Source: UBA4416 sp046345275 (lineage in GTDB: Bacteria > Bacteroidota > Bacteroidia > B-17B0 > Aurantibacillaceae). From it: a DNA stretch of 16,712 nt. The stretch spans positions 1 to 16,712 of the forward strand of contig JBKDJY010000130.1 in the NCBI GenBank assembly GCA_046345275.1, given 5' to 3'. Made by a program: the position numbers and the translations under genes. Positions 1 to 7,727 of the stretch are shown here, one piece after another. Numbering within the stretch: the stretch's first letter is position 1; each line of letters starts with the position of its first letter. Below the pieces are notes generated by a model. That model was not told the DNA's origin, did no database searches, and was given only the letters and a program-made list of their open reading frames with translations.

Positions 1-1
1 C

Positions 2-581
2 TTACGTCAAATGACTTGTTGGTCTTTTAAAAGAAAGGTTCAACAAGCTATGTCATCAAGTGGGTTGTATAAATTAATAGGCGATATTGAGGTTGATGAA
101 TTTGCCGTTGGTGGATTAGATGCTGGCGAACAAGGCCGAAGTAAAGGAGATAAGAAATTAGTGGCTTTGATTGTGGAAAGAAAATCTGATGATAAAATAG
201 GAAGAGTGTATGCTCATAAAATCGAAGATTATTAGTGCATCTGAAATAGGGCAAGTGTTAGATAAATATGTAGATAAAGAACAAGCAAGTATAAAAGTCG
301 ATTGTTGGTCGGCCTACAAAACACTCTCAAAAGAATGGGATATTATCCAAGTTAAATCAGATAAAGGTAAGAATTACGAAAAGCTTCATACAGTTATCAT
401 GAATTTTAAATCATGGTTAAGAGGTATACACCATCATTGCTCCGAAGCGCATATACAAGGATACTTAAATGAATATTGTTATAGAATGAACCGACGAAAC
501 CACCTGAATACAGCATTCCACAAACTAATTGATAGGATGATTAAAACAGAACCTATTAATATAAAAGAATTTGCATTTTAA
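2..581 (+). pseudogene. IS1595-family transposase remnant, frameshifted and cut by the left edge
   Basis: Two adjacent reading frames together make one ISXO2-like DDE transposase domain. The first frame is open from the window edge and carries the EVDEF motif (first catalytic Asp) followed by a GRSKGDKK segment. The second carries VDCWSAYK (second Asp), a stretch resembling the LHTVI-x-N-x-K-WLRG region, and the closing NEYCYRMNRR motif. The frames join at base 233: skipping that single T turns TAT-TAG into TAT-AGT and restores a continuous protein (…HKIEDY-SASEIG…). The N-terminal zinc-ribbon part would lie upstream of the window. IS1595 elements normally encode the transposase in one frame, so a one-base insertion and decay is the simplest reading; programmed frameshifting is possible but unsupported. 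I could not assign the third catalytic residue or see a terminal inverted repeat. Confidence 0.82.
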
Positions 582-805
582 ACGATTAATCCTAAAAGAG
601 TTTTCGCTCATTATCAGGCTTTTCTAATATAGCTCGTCTTACAAGTCCATACTGGTAAGTTAATAAGTCCAAATGATTAATCGAACCCTGATTATCATGA
701 AGGCATCTTGAAATAATTTTTGATTCAGAATGAATGATTGAATATTGAATTAACTAGCAGTTTTATTTAAGAAGCAAGTATAATTTCCGTTGATAAAATC
801 GAAAA
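582..805. other. Gene-free spacer after the transposase remnant
   Basis: This AT-rich spacer lies between the transposase stop and the convergent thiolase gene. No open frame of useful length is present. It should contain the right end of the insertion sequence, but I could not define an inverted repeat or target duplication because the left end lies outside the window. Confidence 0.5.
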
Positions 806-810
806 TCAAC
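789..810 (-). terminator. Possible weak hairpin at the thiolase stop codon
   Basis: A 6-bp perfect inverted repeat (GTTGAT … ATCAAC) with a 10-base spacer overlaps the thiolase stop codon at 806-808. It has no following T-run, so termination is only a guess. Confidence 0.2.
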
Positions 811-2011
811 ACTTCTCAATAATAGCAGCATATCCTTGGCCAACACCAATACACATCGTTACTAACGCGTACTTTTTGTTTTGTAAATTTAATTCAATAG
901 ATGCTGAAAGTATGATGCGAGTGCCACTCATTCCCAAAGGATGGCCCAAAGCAATTGCGCCACCGTTAGGATTAATTCGAGGGTCATTATCTTCTAATTT
1001 CCATAAACGGGTACAGCCTAAAGCCTGAGCGGCAAAGGCTTCATTTAATTCTATCAAATCAATGTCATTCCAAGTTAAGCCAGCTTTTTTCAAAGCTTGT
1101 TTTGCGGCTTCAACGGGGCCTAAGCCCATAATTCTTGGTTCTACGCCAACAACAGCGCTACTCACTATCCTTGCTAGCGGCTTTAATTGATTTGATTTAA
1201 TGCCAGCTTCACTTGCTAATAATATTGCGGCAGAACCATCATTTAAACCTGAGGAGTTTCCAGCGGTTACGGTTCCATCTTTTCTAAACGAAGCTTTTAA
1301 ATTTTTTAATCCTTCAATTGTTGTATGAGGTTTTGCAAATTCATCCGTTTTGAAAATTAACGAATTGCCTTTTTTTTGAGGAATTTCTAATGGAGCAATC
1401 TCTTTATCAAATCGCCCTGAACTAATGGCTTTGGCAGATTTTTGTTGACTCCAAAAAGCAAAAGCGTCCTGATCATTTCTATTAATTTTATATAATTCTG
1501 CAACGTTTTCAGCGGTTTCACCCATTGCATCAACTCCAAATTTTTCTTTTAATTTTGGATTAATAAAACGCCATCCAAAGCTAGAGTCAAACAACTGTTG
1601 ATCTCTCCCAAAAGCGGAACTCGCTTTGCTCATTACCAAAGGTCCACGAGTCATGTTCTCTACCCCCGCAGCAATCATTAAATCAGCGTCTGCTGTCTGA
1701 ATGTATCTGGCGGCATCAATGGTGGCAGCTAATCCAGAAGCGCATAAGCGATTTATGGTTTGCCCTGGAACTGTAATGGGTAAGCCTGCCATTAAACTTG
1801 CCATTCGAGCTACATTTCTGTTATCTTCTCCTGCTTGATTGGCACATCCCATAATGACGTCACCAACTTTTTCCCAGTCTACACTTGGGTTTTTTTTTAT
1901 TAACTGTCTTAAAACAAAAGTTGCTAAATCGTCTGTTCTCACAGTTGCTAGCGTACCTCCAAAATTTCCAATGGCTGTTCTTAGTCCATTGATGATATAA
2001 GCTTGTTGCAT
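806..2011 (-). CDS. Thiolase, acetyl-CoA C-acyltransferase (PcaF/PaaJ/FadA type)
   Basis: This is a 401-residue thiolase, the usual family length. Such enzymes cleave a 3-oxoacyl-CoA with CoA to give acetyl-CoA and a shortened acyl-CoA, in the cytoplasm. The full catalytic set is visible: nucleophilic Cys90 in NRLCASG, His357 in GGAIALGHPLG, and Cys387 in MCIGVGQG. The NEAFAAQA motif sits at about 323-330. The stretches FGWRFINP, MGETAENVAE and GTVTAGNSSGLNDG resemble 3-oxoadipyl-CoA thiolases (PcaF/PaaJ) at least as much as fatty-acid FadA, so substrate cannot be decided from sequence alone. The gene stands alone: no hydratase, dehydrogenase or ring-cleavage gene adjoins it, so neither fatty-acid nor aromatic catabolism is favoured by context. 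Start is ATG at 2011. No TAnnTTTG element was found upstream on this strand. Confidence 0.93.
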   Translation of the reverse strand: MQQAYIINGLRTAIGNFGGTLATVRTDDLATFVLRQLIKKNPSVDWEKVGDVIMGCANQAGEDNRNVARMASLMAGLPITVPGQTINRLCASGLAATIDAARYIQTADADLMIAAGVENMTRGPLVMSKASSAFGRDQQLFDSSFGWRFINPKLKEKFGVDAMGETAENVAELYKINRNDQDAFAFWSQQKSAKAISSGRFDKEIAPLEIPQKKGNSLIFKTDEFAKPHTTIEGLKNLKASFRKDGTVTAGNSSGLNDGSAAILLASEAGIKSNQLKPLARIVSSAVVGVEPRIMGLGPVEAAKQALKKAGLTWNDIDLIELNEAFAAQALGCTRLWKLEDNDPRINPNGGAIALGHPLGMSGTRIILSASIELNLQNKKYALVTMCIGVGQGYAAIIEKC

Positions 2012-2164
2012 ATTATTTTAATTTTAAAATACATAGATACGTCAAAAAATCATTTTTATAATAAAAAAATGACTTCATTAAAATAGATAAATAACATTAT
2101 TTCGTTTTTTAAACTAATATTTTGTATGTTTACTTGTGTAAAAAGTATGTATTGTTTTTAATTA

Positions 2165-2193
2165 TTTGCGCAAACAAAACATTTTTAATTTCG
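2165..2193 (+). promoter_or_regulatory. Candidate Bacteroidota promoter for the FN3/T9SS gene
   Basis: TTTG at 2165-2168 and TAATTTCG at 2186-2193 are separated by 17 bases. This matches the Bacteroidota -33 TTG / -7 TAnnTTTG pattern with one mismatch in the -7 box. It lies 43 bases before the TTG start, in the 225-base AT-rich divergent spacer 2012-2236. Confidence 0.35.
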
Positions 2194-2236
2194 TTTCTGT
2201 GGTAATTAAAATTTAATTAATTAAATAATTTTTTCA

Positions 2237-4273
2237 TTGAAAAAACAAAAATTATACTTGCTGGTTTTTTTAAGCTCCTTTTTTGTAAAAATTGGACTTG
2301 GGCAAGTTGCTGCTCCTTCTTTAAGATGTCTTTCGGTTAATAACTTAGGAAACATTTCGCTTACATGGCAAATACCGCCTGATCCGTTAACTCAATTTAC
2401 AAAGTATGAAATTTATACTGCCTCAATGGCTGGGGGACCTTTCAGTTTTGTTGCCAATGTTACTACTTACACGCAAACGACTTATTTGCATTCTACTAAT
2501 AGTGGTTCTGTGCAATCTCAATACTATTATTTAAAAACCATTTATAGTGGAACTGTTTCTTCTTCTCCATCCGATACATTACGAACTTTGTTTTTAAATT
2601 TATCAAATTCGGTAGGGCAAGCGGTTATGAATTGGAATGCAACTCGTACTCCTTTATTACCATCAGCTTCAAATAACTATATACTTGAAAGAGAAGATTT
2701 GCCCACTATTTGGACAAGTATTTATACTGGGACTAGTTTAAATTTTAATGATATCATTTCCGTTTGTAATATTTTTTATCATTATAAAGTAAAAACTTCC
2801 GACGCAGTTGGCTGCATATCTGAATCAAATATTGATGGGGGCACGTTTACAGATAAAACTGCTCCAGCTGACATTCCTCATTTAGATTCGGTTAGTGTTA
2901 ATAATTTGGGGCAAGCCCAATTAGGTTGGAAGTCCGCCATAGCAAATGATACCAAAGGATATAACATTTATAAATTTAACTCGGTTTGGACAAAAGTGGG
3001 AACTGTTATTGGAAAAATGAACACGTCATTTACCAATACTACCTCCATTGCTGGAACAATTTCAGAAAAATATTGCATTGCCGCTTTTGATAGTTGTGGT
3101 AATGAAGGTTTGCAGGGGATTATCAATAACACTGAACAAAGCACCTTGTTTTTAAAAGCAACTTATAATTTTTGTTCTCGTTCTGCCACATTAAATTGGA
3201 ATGCATATACCAACTTATTAAATAATGTTTTACTTTATGATGTTTATTGTTCTGTCAATGGGGGAACAGAAACTGCAATTGCAAGTGGAACCACCACTTC
3301 ATACACACACGGTAATTTAAATCCAAGTTCTACATACAATTATTTTATAAGGGTAAGAAATGTTGGAAAAACAATTTCCGCAAAATCGAATCAAGTCCCT
3401 ATAACTGCCAATGTTTCTACTAACTTATTCAATGTGTATATTAGATCTGTTAGTGTAAATCTTTCAAAACAAATTGAAATAACTTATTCGATAGATAATA
3501 GTATTAATGCTGTTTTTAAAGGGGTTACTGTTTTTAGATCTAATGATGGTTTTTCTTTCCAGCAAATAGGATTCCAAGCCTATTCAACAGCCACCACCCA
3601 AACTTACGTTGATGCCGAAGTGAATGCCACAGAACAACATTATTATTATAAAATTCAAATTTCAGATGATTGTGGAAATCCTGGAGAGATTAGCAATACA
3701 TCAAAATCAATACTTTTAAAGGTAAGCAATGATGAGGAAACCATTTTTAATAACATTTTAAGTTGGGATGATTACTCTAGTTGGAAGGGAAATGTGATTT
3801 CATATAATATTTACAGAAGTGTAAATGGAATTTTTGGCGCTGCCCCCATTGCAAATGTCTCGTCAAGCGTTAAAACTTACACCGACGATGTTCAAGATTA
3901 TGCAAGTGCTGAAGGTAAATTTATCTATTATGTAGAAGCTGTAGAAGACAATACTAACCCTCTCGGATTCATGGATAAAGCAACTTCTAATCCAGCAGAT
4001 GTATTATTGGATGCGAAAATTTTTATCCCAACTGCTTTTGCGCCCAATGGAATAAATAAAATTTGGATGCCCGTTACCCAATATGTCGAAAAAACAGATT
4101 ATAGAGTTACAATTTATAACCGTTGGGGCACAAAAGTTTTTGAAACAATCAGTGATAAAGAAGGTTGGGATGGAGAAGATGCGCCAAATGATATTTATGC
4201 GTATCGCATCAATTTTAAAAACGCACGAGGAAAATTGGTTCAACTGAGAGGCTTTTTAAATTTAATTAAATAA
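2237..4273 (+). CDS. Secreted multi-FN3 protein with T9SS type B (gliding-associated) sorting domain
   Basis: The 678-residue product begins with a Sec signal peptide (basic MKKQK, hydrophobic core, probable cut near Gly22-Gln23). The body is built from about six fibronectin-III-like beta-sandwich repeats of roughly 90 residues, at about 24-115, 116-207, 208-300, 305-392, 395-490 and 490-590. They are recognisable by recurring openings such as SVNNLGNISLTW and SVNNLGQAQLGW. Residues about 592-678 form a type B sorting domain (IFIPTAFAPNG … YNRWGTKVF … GWDG … YAYRINF), the module that directs CHU_C-type proteins through the type IX system to the cell surface. No enzymatic domain is visible, so an adhesin or structural role is an inference. 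The start is unusual: TTG at 2237. An in-frame stop at 2222-2224 leaves no upstream ATG, and the signal peptide requires a start here. Confidence 0.85.
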   Translation: MKKQKLYLLVFLSSFFVKIGLGQVAAPSLRCLSVNNLGNISLTWQIPPDPLTQFTKYEIYTASMAGGPFSFVANVTTYTQTTYLHSTNSGSVQSQYYYLKTIYSGTVSSSPSDTLRTLFLNLSNSVGQAVMNWNATRTPLLPSASNNYILEREDLPTIWTSIYTGTSLNFNDIISVCNIFYHYKVKTSDAVGCISESNIDGGTFTDKTAPADIPHLDSVSVNNLGQAQLGWKSAIANDTKGYNIYKFNSVWTKVGTVIGKMNTSFTNTTSIAGTISEKYCIAAFDSCGNEGLQGIINNTEQSTLFLKATYNFCSRSATLNWNAYTNLLNNVLLYDVYCSVNGGTETAIASGTTTSYTHGNLNPSSTYNYFIRVRNVGKTISAKSNQVPITANVSTNLFNVYIRSVSVNLSKQIEITYSIDNSINAVFKGVTVFRSNDGFSFQQIGFQAYSTATTQTYVDAEVNATEQHYYYKIQISDDCGNPGEISNTSKSILLKVSNDEETIFNNILSWDDYSSWKGNVISYNIYRSVNGIFGAAPIANVSSSVKTYTDDVQDYASAEGKFIYYVEAVEDNTNPLGFMDKATSNPADVLLDAKIFIPTAFAPNGINKIWMPVTQYVEKTDYRVTIYNRWGTKVFETISDKEGWDGEDAPNDIYAYRINFKNARGKLVQLRGFLNLIK

Positions 4274-4326
4274 GTATTAGCATCACATTCTTGATAAGTC
4301 TAAATATAAATTTTCATTATATCATG

Positions 4327-4350
4327 ATCACGCTTTAAATTTAGAGTGAT
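4327..4350. other. Imperfect hairpin just upstream of the VWA gene
   Basis: ATCACGCT and AGAGTGAT flank an 8-base TTAAATTT centre and pair at 7 of 8 positions. It lies between the FN3 gene stop and the VWA start codon and could be a weak terminator or an operator. Nothing further supports either role. Confidence 0.2.
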
Positions 4351-4357
4351 AAGTTTA

Positions 4358-5722
4358 ATGAAGTATTTTTTTATATCAATATTTTTTTCTGCGACCATCT
4401 TTGCTCAGCAAAAACCTGTCAACGTGACCATAACCAGGGTTCTTTTTGTGTTTGATGCCAGTAAAAGCATGAAATCTAAACATAATCAAACCTTGAGAAT
4501 AGATGGCGCTAAAAAATTATTTTATAAATTTTTAGATAGTTTAAATCAGCAGCCAAATATGCAATTTGCATTGCGAATGTATGGCCATACCATTAAATAT
4601 CCTCCGGGCGATTGTAATGATAGTAAACTAGTTGTTCCATTCGGCACCAATAACATCCAACTCATCAAAGATAAAGTAGCAGAGGCAAGCCCAACAGGAA
4701 TTACACCCATTGAACATTCAATTACGCAATCTGCAAATGATTTTCCAGATAGTAAAGCCATCAACACTATTATTTTAATTACAGATGGAATTGAAGAATG
4801 TGGCGGCGATCCTTGTAAAGCAAGAGCAAAACTCATTGAAAAAGGCATCATCCTTAAACCTTTTATTATTGGAATTGATTTAACGGTTGAACAAATAAAA
4901 ACCTTTGAGTGCTTGGGAGAATTTTTTGATTTTGATGATTCATACATGTTTTCAAAGATAACAACGACCATTTCAAGGCAAAAGCCAAGCAAGGCTTCCT
5001 GTCAAATAAATTTATTAGATATTAAAAAAAATCCGACAGAAACAAATGTTAACATCACTTTCTATCACAACGAAACGGGTAATTATGCGTATAATTTTAT
5101 TCACACACTTAATAAACTTAACAAACCTGATACATTGTATTTAGACGATTATCCTACCTACAATATTGTGGCGCATACCATTCCTCCAACATACAGTAAT
5201 AAAGTTAAACTAATTCACGGTAAACACACCACCATTGTAATCGACTGCCCCCAAGGATTTTTAGAAATAAAAAGACCAGATGGCGTCTATAACTTTAATC
5301 AAAAAATTAAAATCCTTGTTAAAAAATCAAATGGGGATAAGCAGACGCTAAACGTGCAGCAAATGAGTACCGCAGAAAAATATATTGTTGGAAGTTATGA
5401 CGCGGAAATATTAACCTTGCCTAGAATCTACATCAACAATATTTCTGTTACACAATCTCAAACAAAAACCATTGATATTCCTAATGCAGGGATGTTAACT
5501 GTTAAGGCATTAGATCATGGGGATGGCTGTATTGTTAAGGATGACAAGCGTTTGGAATGGGTTTGTAATTTAAATACCAGCACCTCACAAATTTATTATT
5601 TACAACCAGGAAAGTATAGAATTGAATGGAGAGCTAAAAGCTTAAAAAGCTCAATCTACACCATCGAAAAGAGGTTTACAATCAGTTCGGATATAGAAAC
5701 AAAAGTTGAGCTTTATAAATAG
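4358..5722 (+). CDS. Secreted von Willebrand factor A domain protein
   Basis: This is a 454-residue exported protein. Residues 1-16 are a signal peptide (MKYFFISIFF core, probable cut before Gln17). A VWA domain follows with a complete MIDAS metal site: D33-A-S35-K-S37, Thr116 in TGITP, and Asp143 in ITDGIEECGG. It should therefore bind a divalent cation and a protein ligand. Cys148 and Cys153 lie just after the MIDAS Asp, as in many periplasmic VWA proteins. From about residue 215 the chain appears beta-rich, with no family I recognise and no T9SS sorting domain, so it is probably periplasmic or anchored by a partner. I chose ATG 4358 over the GTG at 4346 because it starts directly at a normal signal peptide. 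It lies 84 bases after the FN3 gene on the same strand, so co-transcription is possible. Confidence 0.85.
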   Translation: MKYFFISIFFSATIFAQQKPVNVTITRVLFVFDASKSMKSKHNQTLRIDGAKKLFYKFLDSLNQQPNMQFALRMYGHTIKYPPGDCNDSKLVVPFGTNNIQLIKDKVAEASPTGITPIEHSITQSANDFPDSKAINTIILITDGIEECGGDPCKARAKLIEKGIILKPFIIGIDLTVEQIKTFECLGEFFDFDDSYMFSKITTTISRQKPSKASCQINLLDIKKNPTETNVNITFYHNETGNYAYNFIHTLNKLNKPDTLYLDDYPTYNIVAHTIPPTYSNKVKLIHGKHTTIVIDCPQGFLEIKRPDGVYNFNQKIKILVKKSNGDKQTLNVQQMSTAEKYIVGSYDAEILTLPRIYINNISVTQSQTKTIDIPNAGMLTVKALDHGDGCIVKDDKRLEWVCNLNTSTSQIYYLQPGKYRIEWRAKSLKSSIYTIEKRFTISSDIETKVELYK

Positions 5723-5861
5723 GTGCGTGCTCAAAAAACCAACTGATTTTTCATAGTAGTTATCATTTTTAGGCCATGTTAGTTTTATCAACAACAAGTC
5801 ATAAAATTAAATTTATTCAACCTAGAAATTAATGCTTGAACATTACTACTACGTATTATTG
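5723..5861. other. Convergent intergenic region with an imperfect hairpin
   Basis: This 139-base spacer separates the ends of the VWA gene (plus) and the decarboxylase gene (minus). A 10-bp stem with two mismatches (5839-5848 against 5854-5863, loop CTACG) runs up to the decarboxylase stop and could act as a terminator. No T-run accompanies it. Confidence 0.25.
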
Positions 5862-7706
5862 TTAACGCCATTGCCTTAAAGCAAACAAACTTCCTCCCTC
5901 TTCAAATAATTGATCAACTCGTTTTTCAATTTCAGGATTTTTTTCTAATACAGGGGCATGATGCGGTTTTATGCGCGCATCAATGATCATCGCATCGCAA
6001 GCAAAATGTTTAAACTCTGTTTTGGCGTTAATCCCATAAATATCATGACTGGGATTAGCCCTTGTAAAGGTAACCCAAAACCAATTTATTAAATTAGAAG
6101 CTGTAAAATTTGAATCATCAGAAATAATAATGAATGGAAATTGGTCAAATGATAAAACTTTATCACTGACTTCACGATCAAAATTTTCAAATTCTAATTT
6201 TGCCTTTTCGTATGACTCAAATTTATTTCCCTGAAAAACAATCACACCATCAAAAACAATATTTGGATTTGAAAAAGTTTTTAATGTTTTAAAATGATTA
6301 CTAAGCGTAATTCCTAATTCTCTTTTTTTATCTCCATATGCAGCCACAACTAGTTTACTTCCTGTGTTTAAAGATGTCCCACTATAATCTAGCGTATCCA
6401 TGCTGGTATTTGTATAGAAGTGCAAATCTCTTTTTAAATCGACACGCTCAAGCAAATGTTTAAAGAAATCTTTTTCGTGATGCGTTGAAATTTTATGGTT
6501 ATCATCAGCAGTGATAAATAAAAACTTCGCCAAACTTAACTGGCCTTTACCTAAAATAAGATTGGCCTGAGTTAATAATTCTGCCGGCTGTTTTGTTGGA
6601 TGATATGGCGTATAGCGCTCACTACCGAGCGCCAATAGCAACGGATGGACTCCAGCGGCATCCACTGCGTGAACTTCTTTAACGCCTGGCAGTTCAAGTT
6701 TAATGGCTTCTCCAGTTAATTCATGGATCAATTCTCCAAAACTCGTATCTTCTTGTGGGGGTCTTCCTACAACAGTAAATGGCCATATTGCATCTTTTCG
6801 ATGATACACTTTATGAACTTTCAGTAAAGGAAATTCATGTTTTAAACTATAATATCCTAAGTGATCGCCAAAAGGGCCTTCGGGTTTATTTTCATTTGGA
6901 AATACTTCGCCCGTAATTACAAAATCTGCATCCGTGCTAACGCAAAAGCCGTCTTTATAAATATATCTAAACCGTCTTTTTCCTAAAGCTCCAGCAAAAG
7001 TGGCTTCACTTAAGCCTTCTGGCAATGGCATGACGGCAGCTAAAGTATGACTTGGAGGACCGCCAATAAAAACAGAAACCTTTAAGGGCTTTCCTAGTTT
7101 ATTAGCTTTGGTTTGATGTACGCCAATGCCTCTATGCAGCTGGTAATGTAATCCTATTTCCCTATTTAAAATATACTCATTTCCAGTTAATTGAACGCGA
7201 TACATCCCAATATTCGCGTTCAATATTCCTGGCCTGTCGATGTCTTCTGTATATACCTGAGGTAGGGTAATAAATGCACCGCCATCTTTTTCCCAATGTT
7301 TTATTAAGGGTAATTGGTCTATACTTATTTCCTTATATAATACTGGTTTTCGAAAGGGATTTTTTAATGGTAGTGAGGATAGCGCAGTTATGGCTATATT
7401 AAGGTATTTAAATGGATTGCTAAATATTTTAATGGGGTTGTTTTTCAAATCAATGAGGATTTGAATTTTAGAAAACGTATCTCTAAAAATAAATTTACTT
7501 CTATCTAAAGTTCCAAAAATATTACTTGCACACTGAAATTCACAGCCCTTTACATTTTCAAACAATAAAGCCGGTCCTTTCATTTCAAATACTCTTAAAT
7601 GAATGGCGGCCATTTCCAGATTAGGATCAACCTCCTCTTTAATCCGTATTAAATTCCCGTTTTTTTCTAAATCATTCAGACAATCTTTTAAACTTTTATA
7701 TCCCAT
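5862..7706 (-). CDS. UbiD-family menaquinone biosynthesis decarboxylase
   Basis: This 614-residue protein has the length and motifs of the large UbiD-like decarboxylases of the futalosine menaquinone route (SCO4490 type). These are prenylated-FMN enzymes thought to decarboxylate a naphthoate intermediate in the cytoplasm. Visible are the N-terminal LKDCLNDLEKNGNLIRI segment, the cofactor and substrate region around NREIGLHYQLHRGIG (about 181-195), and the motif PEGPFGDHLGYY with Glu276 and Asp281. Asp281 occupies the position of the second catalytic Glu of fungal Fdc1, as usual in bacterial UbiD. The C-terminal part (DAMIIDARIKPHHAPVLE) is also typical. Start is ATG 7706, 21 bases downstream of the amidohydrolase stop on the same strand, so the two are probably co-transcribed. 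The mqnC gene elsewhere in the window independently supports the futalosine assignment. Confidence 0.88.
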   Translation of the reverse strand: MGYKSLKDCLNDLEKNGNLIRIKEEVDPNLEMAAIHLRVFEMKGPALLFENVKGCEFQCASNIFGTLDRSKFIFRDTFSKIQILIDLKNNPIKIFSNPFKYLNIAITALSSLPLKNPFRKPVLYKEISIDQLPLIKHWEKDGGAFITLPQVYTEDIDRPGILNANIGMYRVQLTGNEYILNREIGLHYQLHRGIGVHQTKANKLGKPLKVSVFIGGPPSHTLAAVMPLPEGLSEATFAGALGKRRFRYIYKDGFCVSTDADFVITGEVFPNENKPEGPFGDHLGYYSLKHEFPLLKVHKVYHRKDAIWPFTVVGRPPQEDTSFGELIHELTGEAIKLELPGVKEVHAVDAAGVHPLLLALGSERYTPYHPTKQPAELLTQANLILGKGQLSLAKFLFITADDNHKISTHHEKDFFKHLLERVDLKRDLHFYTNTSMDTLDYSGTSLNTGSKLVVAAYGDKKRELGITLSNHFKTLKTFSNPNIVFDGVIVFQGNKFESYEKAKLEFENFDREVSDKVLSFDQFPFIIISDDSNFTASNLINWFWVTFTRANPSHDIYGINAKTEFKHFACDAMIIDARIKPHHAPVLEKNPEIEKRVDQLFEEGGSLFALRQWR

Positions 7707-7727
7707 TTTATAAAAAACAGTTAGATA

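Noticed and set aside
4546..4992. 148-residue minus-strand open frame
   Set aside because: It is antisense to the VWA domain, whose motifs are clear. The antisense product has no recognisable features.
5862..7706. Assignment as the ubiquinone enzyme UbiD
   Set aside because: The 614-residue length, the Bacteroidota background (menaquinone users) and the presence of mqnC favour the futalosine-pathway decarboxylase.
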